Assembly (NCBI GenBank): GCA_003339415.1
Contig: PDHQ01000665.1
Span: 1 to 12,339, forward strand
DNA length: 12,339 nucleotides
Origin: Ophiocordyceps camponoti-saundersi (nom. inval.)
Lineage: Eukaryota > Ascomycota > Sordariomycetes > Hypocreales > Ophiocordycipitaceae
Direction: 5' to 3'
The notes below the pieces were generated by a model. That model was not told the DNA's origin. It searched no databases and worked only from the letters and a program-made list of their open reading frames with translations. The stretch's first letter is position 1. Every line of letters starts with the position of its first letter. Made by a program: the position numbers and the translations under genes. This document shows positions 1 through 7,654 of this stretch, piece after piece.

Positions 1-2
1 TA

Positions 3-308
3 AAATAGGACTAGGAGAGCTAAGTAGTAGCTATGCCGCCGAAAAGAAATATAACTCTTACGGTAGTTATTAATAACCCGAATAATACGGATTAGATATA
101 TATTACTTACCTCTTTAGGTAGTGCGATTAGATATAAGGTATTATAGTAGCTAGTCGTAAGGAGGTAGTTAATCGATGCCGCTATTATCGTGATAATAGG
201 GTGCCCTAGGCGTTCTACGACTATATTATTATATACGGGGCGTTTAGGAACCGATACGCTAATTATATCGTTATAGGGAATTCCTATAATAAGAGCGGGT
301 TTTCCGAA
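3..308 (-). other. Stop-free frame of 102 codons, unrecognised
   Basis: Reading the minus strand from the TAA TAA at 314-309 to the left edge gives 102 codons without a stop, very unusual in this DNA where TAA and TAG are so common. The reading is rich in Ile, Tyr, Leu, Arg and Val and matches no family I know. It lies downstream of the RRP5 fragment on the same strand, but RRP5 homology fades near 575, so it is probably not RRP5. The opposite strand has a rival: an ATG at 34-36 opens a frame that begins well (first residues MPPKR) but then carries many stops. Which strand was coding, if either, cannot be settled here. If the minus frame was coding, it had few Gln or Trp codons or was less mutated. 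Confidence 0.3.
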
Positions 309-574
309 TTATTAAACGGAACCGTAGCGAACTCTATTAAGATAGCTAGAGCTAATAAGCACGTCCCGGGACGGAGTATAATATATCGCTAAGGTTATAA
401 GGTAACGTAAGCGAGAGTATAGAAAGGAAATATAAATAGCGAACGGCAATATAGAGAATCGCTAAAGGGGAATTATCTAAGAGTTGTAGGGGCGTATTAT
501 TTAAGCGTCTTAAGATAAAGATACCTCTATATATCGGGCGCTTAGAGTACCTTACCTATTAATCGCGCCCGCCT

Positions 575-1380
575 CCGGAAATATAATTACGAGGTTAAGA
601 TAGGTAACCTAGACGTTTAGCTTCTCGCTCTCTTCCCGCACGCTAATAGTCTTAATCGCACGCCCCGCTACCTCGCGCGCCTTAGGCAGCTCGCTTATAT
701 ATATCCGGAAAGATATATACGCGATAGATAGCGCCGACAACTAAGCCTAGCCGAGGAGCAGCCGCTCGTAGTTACTCGCCGTCTACGGGGCGTGCGCGTC
801 GAGCGTAATCGTCCTATAAACCTTAACCGAAGCCTTCTTCTTTTTTTTCGTTACGCTAGCTATTTGCCGCTAAAGCCGGGCTTCTCGTCGGAGCTAGGTT
901 TAGAGTAGGATAAGTAAAGCGGGTAGGTAGCCTATAAGATTTTCTTAGGCGCCCCGAGACCGCCGCCGCTAATTTAAAGTTTAGCGTTATTTTACTCTCC
1001 TTCTATATCGCTTATATTCTCCGTCGCTTAGTCGTCGCTTTTTTGCAATTTTAAGATAACGTTATCTATATCCGTATCGCTATCGATAAGAGCAGCACCT
1101 CCGTTATCCTTATCCGAGTACGGATAAGCTATATCGCTATCTTTATCTTAAAAAGTAACTAGTTAAGGCTAAGGCTAAACTTCCGCTTCTACGTGTTAAC
1201 GTTAAGTACTTTATATTTAACGATATCCCGCGCTTTATATAATTTAGTCGCGTCCTTAACTAGATTATCGGCCGTCTAATTACTACGATATAAGCTACTA
1301 ACGTTAGCCGAGTTATTAATAACGATAAATACGCTATACTTTTTAACCTTGCGGACGTTGCCGGCTATAAGGTAACTATT
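575..1380 (-). pseudogene. RRP5: RRP5 rRNA-biogenesis protein fragment, RIP-mutated
   Basis: Rrp5 is a nucleolar protein of small and large subunit pre-rRNA processing, with about twelve S1 RNA-binding domains followed by C-terminal HAT/TPR repeats (roughly 1,700-1,800 residues). Read on the minus strand, this piece shows in order: the last S1 domain (about 1375-1150, with NVRKV, then VFIV, NVS and ARDIVKYKVLNV, then KRKFSLSL), an acidic linker (about 1150-900), a lysine tract (near 850), and the first HAT helices (839-590), where ERLLLG, SELPKAREVA, RAIKTISVREESEKLNV and YLNL are legible. Expected Gln and Trp codons read TAG, for instance Trp before the YLNL helix. Three reading frames are used, with shifts near 1150 and in the T run at 841-848. 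Only about 265 residues remain. The N-terminal S1 domains and the later HAT repeats are missing, so it is a dead partial copy; the working gene must lie elsewhere. Family assignment is confident; exact ends are not. Confidence 0.85.
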
Positions 1381-1382
1381 AC

Positions 1383-2195
1383 TAAACTTAATAGTTACGC
1401 GCTATAGGTATCCGCTACTATTACTTATAAGATATATATTAGCGTGTAGTTATAGAACGTAATATAATAGAGGGAAGGCTAGCTTTAGAGTTTTATAATA
1501 GTAGCACCTAGACTATTTCTTTAAGTAAATTATTTCGCTTAGCTTTTTTAGACGCCGGCTTTTTATTAGAAGAAGGAGATAATTTATTTTTTAACGATTT
1601 TTTAATACAGATAGTCGGAATATCTTTAACCTTAATACTTAGGAGCGTAATATTACGAAGGCGACTTAACTAGTTATTAGTCGTTTTAAAAGGCGGAAGG
1701 GGCTAGTTTTTAAATAGAGCTTATAGTTAGCAGGTATATAATATAAAGAGGAAGGGAGATAAGGAGAATAAGAAATACGGCTTATAGATATAGGTTTAGA
1801 TTATTTTTTAACCCTAGTATTTATCGTCTTTATATTAGGTTTAGTATTATTCTCTTTAAGCTTAATATTAGTTTTAGAGTTTCTTTTATAGTATTTAGCT
1901 TTTATTTTAATATTCGGATATACGGAATAAAAAGGTTAATAGAGTAACGACTTATTAGATATAGTTAGGTTTTATAAGACCGTGCTATTATCGCGGTTAT
2001 ACGTCTTTAAAGAACGGCGATAGGGACGAGAAGGCGCTATAAGGAGAAAGTCGGAAAATTTAGTAAAGAATTTTTTAGGGGGTATAGGAATACTTAGTTA
2101 GTTAATATAATATAAATATTATAATAGCTGCGTTTATTAAATATTATTACGGAAAGGAGACGTTAAGTAAATAATAGTATTAGTACTATAAATAA
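1383..2195 (+). other. Stop-poor frame next to RRP5 break, unrecognised
   Basis: One plus-strand frame is relatively open here. From 1443 to 1670 it has a single stop (TAG at 1509-1511), including 53 codons in a row without one. Beyond about 1780 it becomes dense in TAG and TAA, which would have been a Gln- or His-rich stretch if it was coding. No family is recognised. The first 20 codons (about 1386-1440) loosely recall the IRYHY segment at the end of copia RNase H, but without the motifs that should follow, so I do not claim it. The frame begins almost exactly where RRP5 homology on the other strand ends, which suggests a rearrangement joint near 1380. This is possibly an old coding relic; low stop density is the only evidence. 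Confidence 0.25.
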
Positions 2196-2209
2196 AAATT
2201 CTAAGCTAC

Positions 2210-2373
2210 GGAGAAGGAGGGAAAAGAGAAAAACCGTAGTAAGCGAAATCCTAGTAAAATAGTTAGGGGCACGTGCTAGTAAAGGCTAGGGGGCAGGTAG
2301 AAATCCTAGTAGGGATAGGATAGTAATTCTTAGTTTCTATTAGTATTATTCTAAGTAATTTTACGATAAGGTA
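2210..2373. repeat. Diverged direct repeat A, copy 1
   Basis: This stretch aligns with 3174-3349 over about 170 bases in the same orientation. Shared landmarks in order are a purine-rich start (GGAGAAGG), GTAGTAA/GGTAAAATC, GTAAAATA, a GGGGCACGTGCTAGTAAAG versus GGGGACATGCTAGTAAAG block, GGAT/GGAC...GATTCCTAGTT-like text, and an ATTTTACGATAAGGTA versus ATTTTACTTTACGAGAAGGTA end. The two copies differ at many positions, much of it C/T or G/A as RIP would give. Together they enclose about 800 bases. They could be remnants of short terminal repeats of a small LTR-type element, or a local tandem duplication. Confidence 0.55.
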
Positions 2374-2428
2374 GATAACTAACGTAATATTTAGGTATTT
2401 GCGTACCGAACCCGCCTTACGGACTTAG

Positions 2429-2626
2429 ATATTAATAAGAGGGACGGGGGAAATAGGAATAGGCACGGGAGCGAGGCGCTTCGCTGCGTATTCTAGCGAA
2501 ACGAAGACTATAAGGGAAACGGGTATCTGCTCCCGTATTATAACGGGTATAGGTACGGGGAGCAGTATAATTAACCTAAACCTAACTACTAATAGTAAAA
2601 GATACTCCTATATTCCGTCCTACTCG
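2429..2626 (+). other. Stop-free frame of 66 codons in a GC-richer block
   Basis: Between the TAG at 2426-2428 and the TAA at 2627-2629 one plus frame runs 66 codons without a stop, in a block richer in G and C than its surroundings (roughly 2440-2900). The translation is Gly-, Ile-, Thr- and Arg-rich with repeated short GTG/GIG motifs; I recognise no domain. The same frame continues towards 3000 with more frequent stops. It sits inside the pair of direct repeats at 2210-2373 and 3174-3349. Part of the openness may simply reflect the higher GC content. Not assigned to a gene. Confidence 0.22.
2527..2565. repeat. Inverted repeat (hairpin), 11-12 bp arms
   Basis: CTGCTCCCGTA at 2527-2537 pairs with TACGGGGAGCAG at 2554-2565, with one extra base in the right arm and a 16-base loop. 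A related CACGGGAGCG lies just upstream at 2464-2473 and can also pair with the left arm. The arms contain CTG and CAG, which RIP would normally erase. No terminator or structured RNA role is evident. Confidence 0.45.
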
Positions 2627-3173
2627 TAAAGCTTTCGGGATTATTAAGGGAAATTATAATAGTTCTAGGCTTTTCCCGAAACCGAGTAGTATAATTAGGA
2701 GGGAGTATATATTTAAAGTCGTTAAACGCCCCCGAGTTTCGGTATTCGGCTATCCTACCGGGGTAAGTAGCTAGAAAGGTTCGTAAGAGGCCTTACCGCT
2801 AGGTTAAAAAGTTCGAGCGGTATTCCGTAAGGCAGTCGATCCTTCACTATAAGTCCTATTAGCCTCTAGGTAGGGGGAAGGGTTTAACTAGTTTTAGAGA
2901 TAAAGGATCTGCGAATATAGTTAGATTATTATAGCACGTAATTCCTATAATATATTCGTAGTAGTCGAAGTTGCTAAAGGAGAGGCTATAGTTGTGGTCT
3001 AGTTTATACCGGGATCCGGGTCTAATTAGTAGTAATATATCTTTAGTATAGGTCTTATTAATAGCCGAAGAGTCTAGCTATAAGCTCTAAATATATATAG
3101 TAAGGGAGGATCGTATTATAGAATAAAGTCTTTTACGTCGTATACGGGCACGTAAGAGTATATATATATATAA

Positions 3174-3349
3174 GGAGAAAGGATAAAGAAAAAGAAAAAC
3201 TCGTAGGTAAAATCGTAGTAAAATATATATATAAGGGGACATGCTAGTAAAGATACGAGGGGATTATAAGATTATAGTAAGGACGAATCGTGATTCCTAG
3301 TTATTTCGCTAAGTATTATTTATATTTAATTTTACTTTACGAGAAGGTA
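3174..3349. repeat. Diverged direct repeat A, copy 2
   Basis: This is the second copy of the repeat at 2210-2373, in direct orientation, with the same order of landmarks: purine-rich start, GTAGTAAAATA, GGGGACATGCTAGTAAAG, GATTCCTAGTTATTTCG and the closing GAGAAGGTA. It contains a TATATATATA expansion near 3222-3231 that copy 1 lacks. It is preceded by another TA run (about 3160-3171). The boundary is approximate because the copies are well diverged. Confidence 0.55.
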
Positions 3350-3499
3350 TATCGAGTTTTACGGGAAGTAAGCGTATATAGCCGAGTAAGCGGCTTATGC
3401 CGGATATTATAAGGAGTATAGGCCCGATAATAGCATACGGCTAACGTTAGTAAAGTACGTGAGACCGCAAGTAAAAAGGTTCGAGGGGTTTATTTTTAG

Positions 3500-3805
3500 A
3501 AATATTTATTAAAAAATACGATTATATACCTAGGCGGGAGTATAACTAAAGTCTATATAGGAAAAAATAACGAATTAAAAGTATATTTAAATATATATAT
3601 TAAAGAAAAGAAAGGAAGGATATATTACGCGTTTAGCAAGTATAGGGTAGGAGAAGTGAGTAGAGATAAGTGTTATTTATTTGTAGTAGCTTATAAAGGC
3701 GAGCGCCGGTAAGCCTAGTTAGAGTTTAATTTAGCACGTACGGGGCAGGTTAGACCTATCGTCGACGTTATCCTTATATACTCTTATTTTCTAAGAGCTG
3801 CAATT
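3500..3805 (+). other. Stop-poor frame of 102 codons, unrecognised
   Basis: From just after the TAG at 3497-3499 a plus frame runs 70 codons without a stop to the TAA at 3710, then has one more TAG at 3716 before ending at the TAA at 3806-3808. That is two internal stops in 102 codons, far fewer than background here. The reading is basic and beta-rich in character (YLGGSITKVYIG early, SRDKCYLFVVAYKGERR later). The patch keeps several TG dinucleotides (GTGAGT, AAGTGTT, TTTGTAG), so it may be less mutated than its surroundings. I recognise no family. It may be the C-terminal end of a small gene or element protein. Confidence 0.35.
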
Positions 3806-4114
3806 TAATTCTTCTACTAAATTATCTAACTTTTCTTTTTTCTATTATATATATACGTAGGGAAAAAAAATATAAAAGGCTATAAAGAGATAACTTTAAT
3901 ATAGTAAGGGAACTAACGGATTAAGAAAGAAATAATAACTACGTTAAAAGAGGAGGGCGGTTATGCTTATTTTAACCTAAAATAATAATCTATATAGAAT
4001 AAGGGGGGGGTCGTGCTAAATAGTGCTAGTAGCCGTACGAGTCGTATCTTTAATAGCAGGGTGTTAAGAATACCGAAATATACGTTATAAAACCTTATAT
4101 AATTTCTTTAATAC
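3806..4114. other. Gap without recognisable gene
   Basis: No stop-poor frame or known motif is seen. The stretch has a pyrimidine-rich segment (about 3808-3845), an A-run (3863-3870) and a run of eight G (4003-4010). A comparable run of nine G sits at 4957-4965. Each lies roughly 60-110 bases upstream of a copy of the dispersed repeat B, so the G runs may be part of that element's flank, though the third copy lacks one. Confidence 0.4.
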
Positions 4115-4765
4115 TTTTTTTTGCAGGTATAAATACGGAAATATATATATATATTATAGATAGATACTTTAGCGGCGGTAGCAGAGACGATAAAGAAAGA
4201 TATACGTTAGCCTTACCTAGGGTAGAACGAAGGGCATAGAAACGGTTAAATTAAATAGTTCCGGAACCCTTTTTTTCCTTTTAGAGTTTATAACAACGGG
4301 AATATAAAAGGCGGTTAAGATAGGATAGGAATTATTATAACACTAGATATATAGCATAGATTAGTTTCCGTTAAGGGAGGAAGGAATTAACTAATAATTA
4401 GTCCTTAACCTTGTCTTTATAGCTGTCTTAAAAGTCGTAAATCGTAAGTCAAGTCTTAAAGAGAACTTATAGCAAAACTCTACTAAACGGAATTATAACC
4501 TTATTTTAAATACTAGAATTTAATACTGTGAATTACTAATTTATACACTTCTTTTATAATTTTCTGTTTTCGGTAAAATAGTTCCCTCCTTCTTTTCCCT
4601 TATTCCTCTTATCTTTATATAGAAATCCGACTTCTTATCGCTTTCTCTATAGAGAATTACTATCTAACTTATCCCTAAAAAGCTAGAGATTACCCCTTAT
4701 ATTATCTAAAAGCTATAGTTAAATAAGAAGTTACGCCCCTAAGGTATCTACTATACTCGCTAGGG
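4115..4765 (+). repeat. Dispersed repeat B, copy 1 (least mutated)
   Basis: First of three direct copies of an unidentified repeat (others at 5022-5565 and 6955-7560). Shared landmarks in order: a GGCGG/GACAG-TAGCAGAG start, AATTAAATAGT, TAAAAGGCGGTTAAGA, GATTAGTTTCC, GGAAGGAATTAA, TAGTCCTTAACCTT, TCTTAAAAGTCGTAAATCGTAAGTC, AACTCTACTAAACGGAATTA, and a TTATCTTTATATAGAAA block near the end. I count about 13 CA or TG dinucleotides here, against about 4 and 7 in copies 2 and 3, so this copy is less RIP-mutated. Strand is arbitrary. The size and the TATATA motif would fit a solo LTR; a non-autonomous element is equally possible. No coding frame is evident. Confidence 0.72.
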
Positions 4766-4846
4766 GTATCCTTCTTCCCGCGCTAAACTATAGTATCGGA
4801 TTCCGGGATTACTATAGTATTATCTTAGGTTAGTTATTATAAGCTA

Positions 4847-4869
4847 ATATATATATATATATATATATA
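4847..4869. repeat. AT dinucleotide microsatellite
   Basis: An uninterrupted alternating A/T run of 23 bases lies between repeat B copies 1 and 2. Shorter AT runs occur at about 3160-3171, 3222-3231 and 4140-4153. No function is inferred. Confidence 0.85.
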
Positions 4870-4956
4870 CTAGAGTTTAGTTTATTATAAAGGAGGAAAG
4901 GAGTAAGCGCGTTAGTAAAGGAAGAATATATAGGGAGCAAGCGCAGAGTTATATAA

Positions 4957-4965
4957 GGGGGGGGG
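4957..4965 (+). repeat. Run of nine G
   Basis: Nine consecutive G lie shortly upstream of repeat B copy 2; a run of eight G at 4003-4010 holds a similar place before copy 1. Such runs survive RIP because only G preceded by T is a target. It is listed as a possible shared flank of the repeat family. Confidence 0.5.
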
Positions 4966-5021
4966 AGTTCTTAGATAACGGTAGTTTTTAGAGATAAGAG
5001 TAAGGCTCTAGCTATAGTCGA

Positions 5022-5565
5022 TTTTGCGAGGTAGAAGTTATCTAATAGAGGGCAGTTTAACGGCGGTAATAGTAATGCCTAAGGAAGGCAGGCGCTATAT
5101 GAATATAAAATACTAATAGAGGCTTACGCTAAAATAGATTAAATAGTCGTCGGTACTTTTTTATCTCCTAATACCTTATATAGATAAGGGTAATAAAAGG
5201 CGCCTAAGATAAGATAGCGGTTATTATAAAGTATATAGTGCTATTTAGTTTCCCTCGAGAAAGGAAGAATTAGGCTAGTTATTAGCCCTAAAGCTTATCT
5301 TTATAGTATTCCTAAAAGTCGTATATTATAAGTTAAGTATTAGAGAGAGCTTATAGGTAAAACTTTACTAAACGGAATTAGAGATTTACTTCGAACCTTA
5401 GACTTTTATATAGCGAGTAAGTAAGTTAACCGTTATTATAAAGTTTTAAAAGTTCGGTTAGATAGTTCCTATACCTTTATCTCTCCCCTTCCTATCTTTA
5501 TATAGAAAATAAATATATTATCGCTTTTATAATAGAGGATACCGATAGAGCTTATTACCGTATAC
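5022..5565 (+). repeat. Dispersed repeat B, copy 2
   Basis: Direct copy of the repeat at 4115-4765, heavily mutated. It keeps TTTTGCGAGGTA at the start, AACGGCGGTA, GATTAAATAGTC, AAAAGGCGCCTAAGATA, AGTTTCCCTCGAGAAAGGAAGAATTA, TTATTAGCCC, CCTAAAAGTCGTA, AAACTTTACTAAACGGAATTAG, and CTATCTTTATATAGAAAAT near the end. Only about four CA/TG dinucleotides remain. The 3' part decays after about 5565, and the following 190 bases hold nothing recognisable. Confidence 0.68.
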
Positions 5566-5754
5566 GGTATAGCTATATATCCTAACGTATATAAGTTAAA
5601 GATAACGGTTACGTAAAGGAGTATATAGATATCGTAGGTATTTACTATAAAGTAAACTCGACTATATAGTTCTTATTCCGTAGCTAAAGTATATTTATAA
5701 CTACTATTAAAATATATAGCTTTTAAGCTAGTAATAAAAGAATTTTATACTATT

Positions 5755-5890
5755 ACTTAGAAGTAATAATTATTACTATTTATATAAAAATATTATATTA
5801 ATTATTAATATATTAACTATTAATATTTTTTTCGTTAATATTTTTATTATTAGTATATTCTTTTTATAATTTATTAATAGATATTTTATT
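5755..5890. other. Extreme AT island with short inverted repeats
   Basis: Bases 5761-5880 contain only eight G or C in 120 (about 7%), well below the rest of the window. The island is built of TATTAAT, ATTAATA and TTTTTATTATTA words that pair with each other (for example TATTAATATATTAACTATTAATA). It lies just downstream of the 3' end of the minus-strand basic relic frame. It could be an AT-rich intergenic spacer or scaffold-attachment-like DNA, or RIP-mutated low-complexity coding sequence (the adjacent frame would read as Asn-, Ile- and Lys-rich). No evidence decides. Confidence 0.6.
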
Positions 5891-5902
5891 AATATCTAGT
5901 TA

Positions 5903-6253
5903 CTTATTATAAGCGACTAAGGTTATAGAACGTCGCGTAAACGCCGTAGTAATTAAGTCTTAGTTAGGACTTAGATCCTTAGGGGGTAAGCTAGTTTTCT
6001 TCCTCTTATCGATTTCTGCGGCTTTAATAGTAAGCTTCTTTATACGGGTAATCCGAGCACGGGCTTTCGTCTTCTCTTTCTAGGAATCTTCTAATTCTTC
6101 TCGATCTATCTGCCGTTACTTTGCCCTTTTAGCATAGAAATTTCTTAGTATTATATTCTTTACTTTATAAACCTGGCGGGCTTTTCGTAATATTATAGGT
6201 AGGTGTAATAGCTCGCTTAATATAGAGCGTCGTTTAGGCGAAAGAAAGATAAA
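5903..6253 (-). pseudogene. Relic of a basic, helical protein, unrecognised
   Basis: A minus frame of 117 codons has only three stops (all TAA or TAG, where Gln or Trp would have been), with runs of 45 and 39 codons free of stops, against a local background several times higher. The reading is strongly basic and likely helical: SPKRRS and LRKARQVYKVKN early, then RNFYAKRAK, then DREELEDS, KEKTKARARITRIKKL, KAAEIDKRKK and LPPKDLSPN. Such Lys/Arg/Glu-rich tails occur at the C-termini of several fungal transposases (Fot1/pogo type), but I see no DDE motif or diagnostic residue and do not assign it. The frame may extend upstream to about 6420 with more stops. No start codon is visible; ATG would be ATA after RIP. 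Confidence 0.45.
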
Positions 6254-6256
6254 TTA

Positions 6257-6689
6257 GCGTTAGTCTTTTAGTATTTTTATAATAAGGGGAGGTATAGGAA
6301 TAGAGGATATATCGGGTAGCGAGTATATATAAGTTATAGGGTAATATTATATATATATAAGTATCTATCGTAGTAAGATATTTTATAAGAAAGTATATTA
6401 AGGTCTACGCGTAAAATTATATTAGGGTAATAAAAATAAATATTATTTATTATTAAGATTATAATTATAATATAAGGATAATAATAGAGAGGCGAAATAT
6501 AGAAGGGAGAACGAAGGAACGTACTAGAAGGAAAACGAAAGTGAAAGGGAATATATAATAAGGTAAGGGCAGTATAAAGTATTAAGATTACTATATAGAG
6601 TTTTATCTAGTTAGAATATAGGTTTATAACTAGCTTTTATATATATAGTAATTAGAGAGAGAATTAGTAATATTATAAGTAAGGAAGAT
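6257..6689. other. Gap without recognisable gene
   Basis: An AT-rich stretch with no stop-poor frame on either strand apart from the weak upstream extension of the minus relic (to about 6420). It holds TA-rich runs (about 6345-6360), A/T words such as AATAAATATTATTTATTATTAA (about 6436-6457) and a purine-rich patch (about 6475-6570). Nothing is identified. Confidence 0.4.
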
Positions 6690-6762
6690 TATAAGTTATA
6701 CTATAACTAGGGAAAACTATAAGTTATACTATAAGTAAGAAAGATTAGGATATAACTTATAA
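6690..6762. repeat. Short tandem and inverted repeat cluster
   Basis: A 17-base word, TATAAGTTATACTATAA, occurs at 6690-6706 and exactly again at 6719-6735 (period 29). An inverted partial match, ATATAACTTATAA, follows at about 6750-6762. The short direct plus inverted arrangement resembles the subterminal repeats of small DNA transposons, but no complete element with terminal inverted repeats is seen. Confidence 0.6.
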
Positions 6763-6954
6763 ATTTATAATAGAATAAAAAGAGAGATAGGTAGTAAGGC
6801 GAGCGTATATAGGGTATACTAAGGAAAAGAGATAGTAATATTAAGAAGAAATAATAAGTATAAGAGTACGTAGGTGTAGATTATAAAGGATACCTTTAAG
6901 GATTATATTAATAGCAAACCGATAAACTATAGTTAAGGAGTTATTAAGCATTTT

Positions 6955-7560
6955 ATAGCGACAGTAGCAGAGATCCCTAAAGGGGAAACTATGTTAGCCT
7001 TACGTAGGGAGCTATTAGAGGCTTATATAAAATTTAATTAAATAGTCTCTTAACCTTTTTTTTTATTCCGAGAGATCTAAGTATTAGGATATAAAGGGCG
7101 GTTAAGAGAGGATAAGGACTATAACAAAGTATAAAGCGCAGATTAGTTTCCCTCGGGCTAAGAGAGAGGAAGGAATTAATAAAAAATTAGCCCTTAACCT
7201 TATCTTAATAGCTATTAAAAAAGTCGTTAATCGTAAGTCGTGTCTTAAAGAGGAGTTATAATAAAACTCTAGTAAATAGAATTATAGCTTTTTTTTTAAA
7301 TATTATACTTTTATATAATAAATTGCTAATTAAAACTCTATTCTTAAAGTTTTAAATACTTTATTAAATAGTTCTCTTTTCTTTTTTCTTATTTCTTTTA
7401 TCTTTATATAGAAAATCGCCTTCCTATTATTTTCCCGATAGAGAATTTCGATCTAGCTTATCCTCTTATAGCTAGAGATCCCCCTTATACTAGTTAAAGA
7501 CTATAGTTACCTAGGATTAGGAGTTACGGTTCTTCGTATATAGGTATCTAGCTATTTACT
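6955..7560 (+). repeat. Dispersed repeat B, copy 3
   Basis: Direct copy of the repeat at 4115-4765, and colinear with it to the end. It keeps GTAGCAGAGATC, GTTAGCCTTACGTAGGGAG, AATTAAATAGTC, AAAGGGCGGTTAAGAGAGGATA, CAGATTAGTTTCCCTCG, GAGGAAGGAATTAATAA, TTAGCCCTTAACCTTATCT, AAAGTCGTTAATCGTAAGTCGTGTCTTAAAGAGG, TTTATCTTTATATAGAAAATCG, GAGAATTTCGATCTAGCTTATCC and AGCTAGAGATCCCCCTTATA. It ends about 100 bases before the copia integrase relic, so it may be a terminal repeat of that element or an unrelated insertion. About seven CA/TG dinucleotides remain. Confidence 0.7.
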
Positions 7561-7654
7561 TACTTAATCGCACTGCTTTAATACGCTATAAATAGCGAAG
7601 CCTATTTAAGCTCCCTTTTAAAATAGCTATAATTATATAATAGAAAGTTCTCTT

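Noticed and set aside
1386..1440. Copia RNase H end (IRYHY-like segment)
   Set aside because: Resemblance is limited to a handful of residues, and the ADxLTK-type motif that should follow is absent.
2440..2900. rRNA or other structured RNA gene in the GC-richer block
   Set aside because: No conserved rRNA, tRNA or snRNA core sequence is legible; only one small hairpin is present.
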